From JBAYFX01 sp041666965 (GTDB lineage: Bacteria; Patescibacteriota; Microgenomatia; UBA12405), in assembly GCA_041666965.1 (NCBI GenBank), contig JBAYFX010000002.1, positions 8,728 through 72,727 on the forward strand: 64,000 nucleotides of DNA. The letters run 5' to 3'. A program made the position numbers and the translations under genes. Below are positions 7,894 through 15,297 of the stretch, piece by piece; position 1 is the first letter of the stretch, and the number at the start of each line of letters is the position of its first letter. The notes under the pieces were generated by a model. That model searched no databases. It was not told where the DNA came from and saw nothing but the letters and a program-made list of their open reading frames with translations.

Positions 7894-7979
7894 GGTGCCG
7901 ATGCTGGGAATCGAACCCAGATGACATTACTGCCACACGATTTTGAGTCGTGCGCGTCTACCAATTCCGCCACATCGGC
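7893..7979 (-). tRNA. tRNA-Leu, anticodon CAA, CCA encoded
   Basis: The minus strand folds as a class II tRNA. The acceptor stem is GCCGATG/CATCGGC with discriminator A, followed by an encoded CCA. The anticodon arm is CACGA-CTCAAAA-TCGTG, giving anticodon CAA (reads UUG). There is a long variable arm and a T arm CTGGG-TTCGATT-CCCAG. All stems pair. The 3' A is also the first base of the next gene's ATG. Confidence 0.95.
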
Positions 7980-8000
7980 TTCAAGCTTATTATCTCATGA

Positions 8001-8037
8001 CTTTGTCATTCTGAGGAGCTGGCGACGAAGAATCTCA
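8001..8037. repeat. REP-like imperfect palindrome, copy 1
   Basis: CTTTGTCATTCTGAG, a variable middle, then CGAAGAATCTCA. The ends are near inverted repeats (TCATTCTGAG versus GAAGAATCTC). The same element recurs at 12538-12580. Elements of this type are scattered in many bacterial genomes. It lies 21 bases beyond the tRNA-Leu 5' end and touches the 3' end of the next gene. Confidence 0.6.
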
Positions 8038-8388
8038 ACTATGAAGTTTCAATTTTCTGACCGTAGTAGTTATTGGCACTCCAGTAAAAGGGCAATTATC
8101 CCTCCCCCCAGCTGACTCATAACCATCTATAGTAACCGCACCAAATCTATTGGTTAGCATTTCACAATTTGCTACTGCTTCGGAAGGAACTGTTGTCAAT
8201 AAAAGTTTCAATACTTCTTCGTACCCAAATGCCCGAATTTCTAAACTCACCCCTAAGCTACCCAAATCTCGTTTCAGTCTAACTTCAACCCCAGACCTAT
8301 TGTTAACAGCAGGGTTTAAAACATAGTCCGCCAACGGACAAAACGGCCAACAATTATACTTCCCAAAATCACCTTCGTGTCTTGACAT
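8035..8388 (-). CDS. small Cys-containing protein, paralog of 8479-8808
   Basis: Unrecognised 117-residue protein. It shares a layout with the next gene: C-x3-CPL near the N-terminus (CWPFCPL), a beta-rich centre, an A.V..NCEML motif, a Gly-Ala stretch, and a C-terminal GG..DNC followed by V..T.R.L. The paired cysteines suggest metal binding or disulphides. No signal peptide is visible. An extended -10 (TGATATAAT) ends six bases before the ATG, so the mRNA is probably leaderless. The 3' end overlaps the REP-like element by three bases. Confidence 0.6.
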   Translation of the reverse strand: MSRHEGDFGKYNCWPFCPLADYVLNPAVNNRSGVEVRLKRDLGSLGVSLEIRAFGYEEVLKLLLTTVPSEAVANCEMLTNRFGAVTIDGYESAGGRDNCPFTGVPITTTVRKLKLHS

Positions 8389-8394
8389 GTTTGT

Positions 8395-8403
8395 ATTATA
8401 TCA
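8395..8403 (-). promoter_or_regulatory. extended -10 of the 8035-8388 gene
   Basis: TGATATAAT on the minus strand, six bases before the ATG. The paralog at 8808 has the same nine bases at nearly the same distance. Confidence 0.6.
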
Positions 8404-8478
8404 AACTATAACTTTCAATTCCGTCATCTCACACCCTACCCCGCTTTTTAAGTAGATTCACCAATCAGGTTTAGCTTC

Positions 8479-8808
8479 CTATGCTAAAGGATATGCGCTC
8501 AATATTACTCTTTGCCTCACAACCTTACAATCAGCTTGTCCACCTGAACTTATAGAGCCTCCCGCTACATCGTTTACACTTCTAATTAACATTTCACACA
8601 CCGAAGCGTCCTCTGGCGCTGGATCTACGGTTGCCAAACCCAAAACCCCATTTCTTGATAAGTCAACAACTTCAACCTTTAAACCTTTATTTGGAAATGC
8701 TCTAACTATATCTTTTCCATTACCACCTAATACCCTTTTTCTTGCTACTAGCCCAAGCGGGCACCAACTTACACATTTTTCTGTTTTTAAACCAATTTCA
8801 TCTGCCAT
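8479..8808 (-). CDS. small Cys-containing protein, paralog of 8035-8388
   Basis: Unrecognised 109-residue protein that aligns with its neighbour. KCVSWCPLG corresponds to NCWPFCPL, ASVCEML to VANCEML, and GGQADC to GGRDNC. The four conserved cysteines are therefore the main shared feature. The two genes are separate transcription units with the same promoter type. Tandem duplication followed by divergence explains the pair. Function unknown. Confidence 0.6.
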   Translation of the reverse strand: MADEIGLKTEKCVSWCPLGLVARKRVLGGNGKDIVRAFPNKGLKVEVVDLSRNGVLGLATVDPAPEDASVCEMLIRSVNDVAGGSISSGGQADCKVVRQRVILSAYPLA

Positions 8809-8815
8809 TTTCCCG

Positions 8816-8824
8816 ATTATATCA
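8816..8824 (-). promoter_or_regulatory. extended -10 of the 8479-8808 gene
   Basis: TGATATAAT ends seven bases before the ATG at 8808. It lies just before the stop codon of dnaB, which is transcribed in the same direction. Confidence 0.6.
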
Positions 8825-10132
8825 CTACTTCTTACTCTCTATATCAAAAAAGCTCACTTGTTTGCCGTTAAAGTACAAATTAAACTGCCCCGTTGGTCCA
8901 TTTCGGTGTTTCTCAATCGAGCAGGTCACTACTTCGCGCACCTCTTCATCCTCGCGATGTAAAAACATGACCACATCCGCGTCCTGTTCTATACTTCCCG
9001 ATTCTCTTAAGTCCGACAGTCTTGGCTTGCCCCCTCGAGCCTCCATTGCCCGTGAAAGTTGGGCTGCCGCTACAATTGGTATTCCCAGTTCCCGGGCTAA
9101 GTTTTTAAGTCCCTGAGAAATCTCTGACACTTCCTGAACCCGGTTGTCCCGCGTCTGCCCATGCATTAGCTGTAAATAGTCCACCAATATAAATTTAATT
9201 CCCTTGTCCACCTGTAACCGCCGCGCCTTTGCCCTCAACTCAGTCACCGTTAATCCCGGAGTATCGTCAATATATAGCGGTGATTCGGCCAATATTCCCA
9301 TTGATTCTGAAATAGAATTATAGTCATCATCCGACAATTGCCCCGTTTTCAGTTTCCAGGCGTCAATCAACCCCTGGCGCACCAGCAACCGATCTCCCAA
9401 TTCCTCCTTACTCATTTCCAGTGAAAACACACAGGTGGGCAGTTTTTCTTCAACGGCCACGTACCTGGCAATATTCAAACAAAAAGCCGTCTTCCCCACA
9501 CCCGGCCGGGCCGCCAACACAATCAAGTTGCTATTTTGCATTCCCGCAAGCAAAGTGTCTAGCCCTTTAAATCCTGTTGGTACCCCCCTCAATCCTCCCT
9601 TTTGCTTTTGCAGTTCATCCAGCCTATCAAAACTGGCCGTCAGCACTTCTTTCATTGACACTGGTACATTTTTGATGTGCTTTTGGGCCAAAACAAACAC
9701 TTCCTGCTCGGCAAAATCCAAAAGTTGGTCGGTTGGCAAAGTCTCGTCCAGTGCCTTCTCGGTAATCCGGGCACTGGCAGACACCAGTTCCCTTCGGGCT
9801 GACAATGATTGAATAATTCGCCCATAACTTTCCACATTAGCGCTTGTTGGTACCTCATTGGCCAACTCCACTAAAAACGCTCTCCCGCCTACCTTTTTTA
9901 ATAATTTTGCTTCTTTAAGTTTCTGACTAACTGTTACTAAGTCAATTGGAATTCTCTTCTCATAAAGGCTAAGCATGGCCTCAAATATTTGGCCATAATT
10001 ATGGTTATAAAAATGAGTCGGCTTCAAAAACTCTGATACTTCAATTATGGCGTCATTATCAATTAAAATCGATCCCAACACACTAACTTCTGCCTCACTA
10101 GAATTTGGCGGTGTCCGATACTCAGTGGTCAT
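8825..10132 (-). CDS. dnaB: replicative DNA helicase DnaB
   Basis: The ring helicase that unwinds DNA at the replication fork. The N-terminal domain (PPNSSEAEVSVLGSIL) is typical for binding DnaG. The RecA-like C-terminal domain has Walker A AARPGVGKT, then SLEMSKEEL, a Walker B region ILVDYLQLM, and AAQLSRAME with the QLSR motif. FLHRED and EKHRNGPTG complete the family pattern. The length of 435 residues is standard and no intein is present. It starts inside the last 11 bases of the upstream MBL-like gene. Confidence 0.96.
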   Translation of the reverse strand: MTTEYRTPPNSSEAEVSVLGSILIDNDAIIEVSEFLKPTHFYNHNYGQIFEAMLSLYEKRIPIDLVTVSQKLKEAKLLKKVGGRAFLVELANEVPTSANVESYGRIIQSLSARRELVSASARITEKALDETLPTDQLLDFAEQEVFVLAQKHIKNVPVSMKEVLTASFDRLDELQKQKGGLRGVPTGFKGLDTLLAGMQNSNLIVLAARPGVGKTAFCLNIARYVAVEEKLPTCVFSLEMSKEELGDRLLVRQGLIDAWKLKTGQLSDDDYNSISESMGILAESPLYIDDTPGLTVTELRAKARRLQVDKGIKFILVDYLQLMHGQTRDNRVQEVSEISQGLKNLARELGIPIVAAAQLSRAMEARGGKPRLSDLRESGSIEQDADVVMFLHREDEEVREVVTCSIEKHRNGPTGQFNLYFNGKQVSFFDIESKK

Positions 10133-10682
10133 TTAATATCAGAACTTCCAAACTTTCTGATAGGCTTTGCTGTTCAATTTTTACCAAGCGCACTACTCCG
10201 GTATCTGCTCCCAAATCAAACTCATCTTTATATTCAGTCAACACTGCTTCATTTCCCCTAGACCATACTATTAAATGGTTAGATCCGGTGTTCTTAATCA
10301 ATTCCCGGCTCTTTTTGGCTCCAATTTTTTCTCCCCAGACCAATAACACATCGGCCTCTCCAATTCTTTCCTGCTTTTTTTTGTCCCATTTGTCAGTCAG
10401 TTCAGGAACAATGGCTACCTTAACCTCTTCTGCCTCAATAATATATATAGTGCTCTCAGTTCCTACCCTCCAACCCTGAATGTGAAAACCGAATACATCA
10501 AATTCTCCCGGTCCCCGAATAATCATAGTTTTACTTTCAATATCTCCGTTGCCATATTCCCCTTCAGTGTATAACCCAACTTTTACATCATTACTCTTAT
10601 CCAGGTTTTCTTTAGGAGCGTCCACCCAAAGTAAACCATTTTTTGTTCGAATATAGAGTTGTTTGTCAGCACCAATTTCCAT
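10122..10682 (-). CDS. metallo-beta-lactamase-fold-like protein without metal ligands
   Basis: A 186-residue beta-rich protein. The order IIRGPGEFDVFGFHIQGW, TIYIIEAEEVKVAIVPEL and EADVLLVW resembles the small UPF0173/Zn-dependent hydrolase branch of the MBL fold. However, the HxHxDH metal-binding motif is missing, so enzymatic activity of the usual kind is unlikely. I chose the ATG at 10682 because a TGG-TACAAT extended -10 lies seven bases upstream; longer readings would run into the divergent gene. It is followed directly by dnaB. Family assignment is moderate. Confidence 0.6.
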   Translation of the reverse strand: MEIGADKQLYIRTKNGLLWVDAPKENLDKSNDVKVGLYTEGEYGNGDIESKTMIIRGPGEFDVFGFHIQGWRVGTESTIYIIEAEEVKVAIVPELTDKWDKKKQERIGEADVLLVWGEKIGAKKSRELIKNTGSNHLIVWSRGNEAVLTEYKDEFDLGADTGVVRLVKIEQQSLSESLEVLILNDH

Positions 10683-10689
10683 AACCAGT

Positions 10690-10698
10690 ATTGTACCA
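10690..10698 (-). promoter_or_regulatory. extended -10 for the MBL-like/dnaB unit
   Basis: TGG-TACAAT on the minus strand, seven bases before the ATG at 10682. This supports the chosen start and a leaderless mRNA. Confidence 0.5.
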
Positions 10699-10743
10699 TC
10701 AAACCCATTTTGTTCGTCTTCTCTGATATCATAACTGTTACAG

Positions 10744-11238
10744 ATGTTTAAAGAAATTACCCTGGCAATTATTCTCGGCGGACTTTTGGGTGTCGGTTTA
10801 ACTGGCGGCATTATCACGCTTAAAAATCAAAACCGACTCCCCCACTTCAATCAAGTCGCCGCCGACACATTTCCTACACCTGTCTTAACTGTCTCCCTAA
10901 CCGCCTCCAATCTTACCTCCCCCACCACTCAAGTCTCCCCCACTTCCATTGTTCCCACTCCCCCGCCCACCTCCAATATCGAAATCACTAACTTCAAATC
11001 CGGCCAAATTGTCTCAAAAAGTGTCGCCACTCTCAAAGGTTTATCCCCCCCTAACAGTCAAATTATTATCGTCACCCCCCAAGGCAGTGTCATTTCCTCC
11101 TCAACCCCCGATGGGCTTTTTGAAATCGATGTTCAGCTTGAATCCGGCTTCAATCCTCTGGAAATTACCTGTATCGATCCCCAAGATGTTACCACCCAAA
11201 TTAATTTTTCACTTACTTACTCAACCGCCCAAATCTAA
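10744..11238 (+). CDS. membrane-anchored protein with Thr/Pro linker and Ig-like domain
   Basis: A 164-residue exported protein. An N-terminal transmembrane anchor (about residues 5-26) is followed by a Thr/Ser/Pro-rich linker (about 42-75). The C-terminal beta domain contains GQIVSKSVATLKGLSPPNSQIIIV and a GLFEIDVQLESGFNPLEI pattern, like bacterial Ig-like or glucodextranase-B-like modules. It probably displays the domain outside the membrane. The next gene starts two bases after its stop, so the two are an operon. Codon use is strongly C-rich, as for all plus-strand genes here. Confidence 0.65.
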   Translation: MFKEITLAIILGGLLGVGLTGGIITLKNQNRLPHFNQVAADTFPTPVLTVSLTASNLTSPTTQVSPTSIVPTPPPTSNIEITNFKSGQIVSKSVATLKGLSPPNSQIIIVTPQGSVISSSTPDGLFEIDVQLESGFNPLEITCIDPQDVTTQINFSLTYSTAQI

Positions 11239-11240
11239 AT

Positions 11241-12002
11241 ATGACCCACGTTCTAATTCTTCTAATCTTACTCTTACCTTCTACAGTTTTTGCCCAGTCG
11301 CCACCTACTCCTACTTCTGACCCGTCTCTCACTCCTACTTCCGCACCTCGGGAAGCTATCGAAGACATTCAAAAAATTAGACAGGCTATCCAGGAAAAAG
11401 TCAAAGAAAAACTCTCCGAAATTGGCCAGCCTACCAGTTTTAAAAAGGCCATCATTGGTCAAATTAGCCGACTTAATGTTCCCTCCAGTCTGGAAATCAG
11501 TTTCAATGGGGAAACCACTTCTACCTTACTGGACCCGGAAATTGTTTTTATCAATGCTAAAAAAAGTAAAAGTAATCTATCGACTCTCAAAGTTGGGGAC
11601 CAAGTTTTAGCCCTCGGAGTCTACGACCCCATCACCCAGCAACTTACCGCCAAGCGCCTCATATCCTTTAATTACGAAAAGGATCTTTCACCCCTGCCCC
11701 AAACCATTTACGGCACCATCACCGACATGTCCCAATCTGCCAACAGTGTCTTTTTGTCTCTAACTCCTCTAAACGATAAAAATCAGCAATATCAAATTGT
11801 TACCGATACTACTACCAAATATCTAGATTCCGCTCTCAAGGCTCAAACCTCACTTAAGTTTGAGGTAGGCCAAAAAATAATCGCCATAGCTAGCAAAAGC
11901 GAAAAGTCCCAAACCAGCTGGAAAGCCCTAAAAATAGTACTCAAAACTACTCCTACCCCCGCCGCTCCCGCTCCCTCTCCTTCTCCCTCTCCCACCAATT
12001 AG
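11241..12002 (+). CDS. secreted protein with two OB-like (DUF5666-like) repeats
   Basis: A 253-residue protein with a cleavable-looking signal peptide (ends VFAQS, about residue 19). A Pro/Thr linker and a charged helix (residues 38-62) follow. Two similar beta modules come next: GQISRLNVPSSLEIS...LKVGDQVLALG and GTITDMSQSANSVFLS...FEVGQKIIAIA. The phrase VGDQVxALG is typical of DUF5666-like OB folds. A Pro/Ser-rich tail ends the protein. It is translated with the preceding exported protein. Function unknown. Confidence 0.65.
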   Translation: MTHVLILLILLLPSTVFAQSPPTPTSDPSLTPTSAPREAIEDIQKIRQAIQEKVKEKLSEIGQPTSFKKAIIGQISRLNVPSSLEISFNGETTSTLLDPEIVFINAKKSKSNLSTLKVGDQVLALGVYDPITQQLTAKRLISFNYEKDLSPLPQTIYGTITDMSQSANSVFLSLTPLNDKNQQYQIVTDTTTKYLDSALKAQTSLKFEVGQKIIAIASKSEKSQTSWKALKIVLKTTPTPAAPAPSPSPSPTN

Positions 12003-12041
12003 ACCATGCTAAACTAATTTGTTATATTTTAATGCCTGTTC

Positions 12042-12341
12042 ATGACTGTTTATAGAAGGCTAGAAGTTTTAGGATTACTTGTCGGTCCGGCCATACTCTC
12101 CCCAGAAAAACCGGTTTTTGCTGAAAGAAGGACACTTTTCCCCGGCCTAGAAATATTACATACCCCTTTTGTTTTACGAACTATTCAACCAGATACTGTA
12201 ACAATATATACTCGAACAATAACAGAGCCCGGTTCAGAAGTTGCTGGCACACTAACCAGAGCCGCAATAAACGCTTCCGCACCTATTGTCGGATTGGCAC
12301 CCGGTATTCGTTACCGATATTTTTGGCAAGAAGAAACTTGA
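12042..12341 (+). CDS. small putative secreted protein
   Basis: A 99-residue ORF with a possible N-terminal hydrophobic segment (VLGLLVGPAILS). It is followed by a beta-rich, Thr-rich region that ends GLAPGIRYRYFWQEE, resembling a fibronectin-III-like edge. A TATATT sequence lies about 20 bases before the ATG. No Shine-Dalgarno site is seen. A terminator follows about 90 bases downstream. It is unrecognised, and its status as a gene is moderately supported by codon composition and spacing. Confidence 0.45.
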   Translation: MTVYRRLEVLGLLVGPAILSPEKPVFAERRTLFPGLEILHTPFVLRTIQPDTVTIYTRTITEPGSEVAGTLTRAAINASAPIVGLAPGIRYRYFWQEET

Positions 12342-12428
12342 CTCTCAATAATTTGTTGATAAAATACGTCATGACCAAAAACGTCATCGCCTCCCATCAT
12401 CAGTAACTTGGCGGTGGTCAACGTATCG

Positions 12429-12451
12429 ACCGCCGCAGGGCGGTTTTTTTT
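12429..12451 (+). terminator. intrinsic terminator
   Basis: ACCGCC-GCAG-GGCGGT hairpin followed directly by a run of eight T. It would end transcription from the 10.7-12.3 kb genes. Confidence 0.85.
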
Positions 12452-12537
12452 GGTATTTTTTAGGTCGAAATTTAGAGCATTACGACAAATTTAGCCTAAA
12501 ATACCAATCCCGAAAACTTTCGGGGTGGTCATAATTA

Positions 12538-12580
12538 CTTTGTCATTCTGAGTCCGAAAGCTTTTGGACGAAGAATCTCA
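12538..12580. repeat. REP-like imperfect palindrome, copy 2
   Basis: CTTTGTCATTCTGAG, then TCCGAAAGCTTTTGGA, then CGAAGAATCTCA. The inner part TCCGAAAGCTTTTGGA is itself a hairpin. Outer arms match copy 1 at 8001-8037. It ends two bases before tRNA-His. Confidence 0.65.
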
Positions 12581-12582
12581 TG

Positions 12583-12656
12583 GTGGCATTAGCTCAATTG
12601 GTTAGAGCGCAGCTCTGTGAAAGCTGAGGTTGCCGGTTCAATTCCGGTATGCCACC
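12583..12656 (+). tRNA. tRNA-His, anticodon GTG
   Basis: Acceptor GTGGCAT/ATGCCAC. The D arm has GCTC/GAGC, the anticodon arm is CAGCT-CTGTGAA-AGCTG, and the T arm GCCGG-TTCAATT-CCGGT. The base before the acceptor (12582) is G and the discriminator is C, as expected for the G-1:C73 pair of tRNA-His. CCA is not encoded in full. hisS lies about 2.6 kb downstream on the same strand. Confidence 0.95.
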
Positions 12657-12679
12657 CATAGTTGCATTATTCTATAACC

Positions 12680-12690
12680 TATAATATAAT
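12680..12690 (+). promoter_or_regulatory. double TATAAT before the 12696 gene
   Basis: Two overlapping TATAAT boxes (12680-12685 and 12685-12690) directly upstream of the ATG at 12696. Initiation would be at or very near the start codon. Confidence 0.5.
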
Positions 12691-12695
12691 TAACC

Positions 12696-12968
12696 ATGAT
12701 CAACGAATGTCGTTTCCGTATCTGTGGACCAAAACTCCAGGACGTACCTGAAGTGATCCAATTTGGTGGAAAAACTCCATTTTGTGGAGTATGTCCTCCT
12801 CTGCAAGCAGAATGTACTATGACTTGTGGTGAAACTGAATGTGACACCGCCCGAATCATGCTTTTTGCTTTCGGTTCTGAATATCAACCAAGTCCCGCTC
12901 AACTATCTGGACTGGTTCTCCATCGCCATACCGCGGTCACTCACCAGCGGGGCGGTAACGTGACCTAA
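12696..12968 (+). CDS. small Cys-rich protein
   Basis: A 90-residue protein with nine cysteines in its first half: ECRFRICG, then FCGVCPPLQAEC and CGETEC. The motif CxxCPP resembles the C-x3-CPL of the paralogs near 8.0-8.8 kb, but I cannot show common origin. The second half is ordinary. It may bind zinc or form disulphides. It has its own promoter and a strong terminator 22 bases after the stop, so it is a single-gene unit. Confidence 0.6.
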   Translation: MINECRFRICGPKLQDVPEVIQFGGKTPFCGVCPPLQAECTMTCGETECDTARIMLFAFGSEYQPSPAQLSGLVLHRHTAVTHQRGGNVT

Positions 12969-12990
12969 AACTTTTTCCTTTATTTCTCCA

Positions 12991-13016
12991 AAGCCCCGCA
13001 ACTACGGGGCTTTTTT
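12991..13016 (+). terminator. intrinsic terminator
   Basis: AAGCCCCG and CGGGGCTT form an eight-pair stem with a four-base loop, followed by six T. It ends the 12696 gene's transcript. Confidence 0.9.
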
Positions 13017-13052
13017 AATGCCCCATTTACTACTATTTACAAAAAATTAATT

Positions 13053-14135
13053 ATGAAACAAGAAATTATTAAACCTACAACTGACTCTATCGTCGGCCTA
13101 TACGAATGCCGGCTTCGAGATAACTGGCCTAAACTCATCTGTGCTGTTGAGGCCAACCTACGTGTATCCCTGGGAGAAATGTCCCTTACTGCCTGGGAGC
13201 GAAATAACGGTCAGACCGAAATTGGTAGGCCTTGTACCACTCGGCCAAATACTTACTGTCTCCTCTTAAACCAAGTGACAACTGCTGTAGTAAGGGAGCT
13301 TAATCTAACCTCTCCACCAATTCCCACAGAGACTATCTCTGAAACAGAGCCAAATCCAAAACTACTGAATCAACTGGCCATATTGTATGCCACGGACCTC
13401 TGGGCAGGCGCATGGAAAGAATTATTAATTGACGCTCAGGGAAATCAGTTTGGCACTCGGGACAACGATGGTAATATTTACCCAGATACTAGGCAAATTA
13501 TGGAGGAGAACCTCATTGGGTTTGACGATGATTGGCAATTAATTCTTTGGCAACTTGCCTCTCAGGGGTCGTTAACCAGAACGGGTCAACCATTACGTCC
13601 CTTTTGGACTATCGATTCGGCCACCCAAGCATTACAGGAGTTTATTAACTCATCAGATCAGTCTGGCTACAATGGTGAGATGATGGTTCTGACAGACACA
13701 GAAAATAGACCAATCGGCTTCACTGCTTACACTGTCACAAAAGCCAATAACGGACCCGCTCTCGTTCAAAAAAGATTTCCTTACACTGACCTCTTGCTCC
13801 CAGACGATATTTCAAATCAAGTTACTAATCCCGTCTCTTTAGAAGATTTAATTGCCTATCTTTACCCGAAAAAACGTATAGGTCTTTACCTTGATTTTGC
13901 CATATCGGAAAAACGACGTGGTCAAGGCCTAGGAAGTCAGCTGTTCGACAAAAGAATAGATAGATTACTTGAACTTGGTGCTGAAGTGATTATTGGGAGA
14001 ACAATCAAAACTTCCCCTGCGCAATACTATGGCAATTATTTCGCCCGGGGTATGACACCAATTGCCTTCGACCCGCAGAATCCCAATAAAGCTATTTTTG
14101 CTGTCTTAAAAGATAATATTATAAAAAGGAACTAA
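13053..14135 (+). CDS. GNAT-family N-acetyltransferase with long N-terminal region
   Basis: Only the C-terminal third is recognisable. LYLDFAISEKRRGQGLGSQLF holds GNAT motif A, with RRGQGLGS matching the acetyl-CoA pyrophosphate loop R/QxxGxG/A. It is preceded by GEMMVLTDTENRPIGFTAYTV and followed by PAQYYGNYFARGM, a typical last helix and strand. The first 220 residues are unassigned and could bind the acceptor. The stop is three bases before the start of an M20 peptidase gene. An acylating enzyme and a deacylating or peptidase enzyme are therefore made together. Confidence 0.75.
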   Translation: MKQEIIKPTTDSIVGLYECRLRDNWPKLICAVEANLRVSLGEMSLTAWERNNGQTEIGRPCTTRPNTYCLLLNQVTTAVVRELNLTSPPIPTETISETEPNPKLLNQLAILYATDLWAGAWKELLIDAQGNQFGTRDNDGNIYPDTRQIMEENLIGFDDDWQLILWQLASQGSLTRTGQPLRPFWTIDSATQALQEFINSSDQSGYNGEMMVLTDTENRPIGFTAYTVTKANNGPALVQKRFPYTDLLLPDDISNQVTNPVSLEDLIAYLYPKKRIGLYLDFAISEKRRGQGLGSQLFDKRIDRLLELGAEVIIGRTIKTSPAQYYGNYFARGMTPIAFDPQNPNKAIFAVLKDNIIKRN

Positions 14136-14138
14136 CCC

Positions 14139-15281
14139 ATGACTACTAACAATCAAACTCCATTAATAAAGAGAACTATTGAACTTCTTAGTATTCCCTC
14201 TTGGGTGGATTCTAAAAATAATGAAGCAAAAATTGGCCAATATATTTTTACCAACTTAGCAAAATATCCACTTCTCAAAGTTGTAAAGCAAAAAGTTGTC
14301 GGTAACCGTTTTAATGTTATTGCCCAAAACAGTGGAACAATAGATACTCTAATTGTTGGCCACATTGATACTGTCCAGCCTTCAAGCAATTGGACAAAAA
14401 ACCCCATTAAGCCAGTAATTTTAAAAAACAAACTCTTTGGTCTAGGGGCTTCAGACATGAAGTCAGGTATTGCTCTTATGATGGAAATGGCTATAAAACC
14501 AGGGTTGATACCCAACACCATGTTTTTATTTTATATCGATGAGGAGTATGACTTTCTGGGAATGAAAAAGTTCATTGCCGAATTTGTAGACAAAATTAAA
14601 CCAAAACAAATCATCTCTCTTGACGGTAATAACCTAAGTATTACTAATGGTTGTCGTGGGCTAATCGAAATTAGTTGTACCGTTCGGGGCCAATCAGGAC
14701 ATGCTGCCCGGCCTAAAAGTGGCCTCAACGCCATCAATAAAAGTTTTCAACTGATAAATGAGCTTTATTCTTGGCTGGGTAGTTTTTCCAATCCTATTTT
14801 AGGACCAACAGTAGCTAACCTGGCCTATATTAGTGGCGGCCAGTATCAAGGCTGGAAAAAGGATGTATTACTTTTAGGTAAACAAGGTAATATTATCCCC
14901 GATATATGCCAATTTGTTATTGACATCCGTCCTAGTCAAACCAGTCTTAACGCAACTAAGGTAATAGAATTTCTGAATGTTGGGGCTAAAAAGATGGGAG
15001 TGAAAATAGAAACTTCCTTAGTCAGACATGATTTAGGAAGCTGGTTAACTGAAAAAAATAATATACCGAACAAAAATAAGTTGCCAAAAAAATATAACCG
15101 CGTTGATCAAACTGGCTACATTGATATTCAATTTCTCTGGCAAACTTTTAACCAAACACCATGTTTCACTATTGGTGCGGGGTCACCATCAGTCGCCCAC
15201 AAACCTGATGAATATGTTGAGATTAGTCAACTAATTAGGCTCGAAAAAATAATCTCATCATTATTTTTAATCTCAACTTAA
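14139..15281 (+). CDS. M20-family metallopeptidase/deacylase
   Basis: Resembles ArgE, DapE and carboxypeptidase G2, which use two zinc ions to hydrolyse N-acyl or peptide bonds. GHIDTV (His and Asp), GASDMKSG (bridging Asp), YIDEEYD (Glu-Glu), SLDG (Asp) and VAHKPDEYV (last His) are all in place and order. GQSGHAARP marks the dimerisation domain. The length of 380 residues is normal. In a genome with little amino-acid biosynthesis, scavenging of acylated amino acids or peptides is more likely than arginine or lysine synthesis. It is translated with the GNAT gene. Confidence 0.85.
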   Translation: MTTNNQTPLIKRTIELLSIPSWVDSKNNEAKIGQYIFTNLAKYPLLKVVKQKVVGNRFNVIAQNSGTIDTLIVGHIDTVQPSSNWTKNPIKPVILKNKLFGLGASDMKSGIALMMEMAIKPGLIPNTMFLFYIDEEYDFLGMKKFIAEFVDKIKPKQIISLDGNNLSITNGCRGLIEISCTVRGQSGHAARPKSGLNAINKSFQLINELYSWLGSFSNPILGPTVANLAYISGGQYQGWKKDVLLLGKQGNIIPDICQFVIDIRPSQTSLNATKVIEFLNVGAKKMGVKIETSLVRHDLGSWLTEKNNIPNKNKLPKKYNRVDQTGYIDIQFLWQTFNQTPCFTIGAGSPSVAHKPDEYVEISQLIRLEKIISSLFLIST

Positions 15282-15297
15282 ATGTTAAACTCAACTT

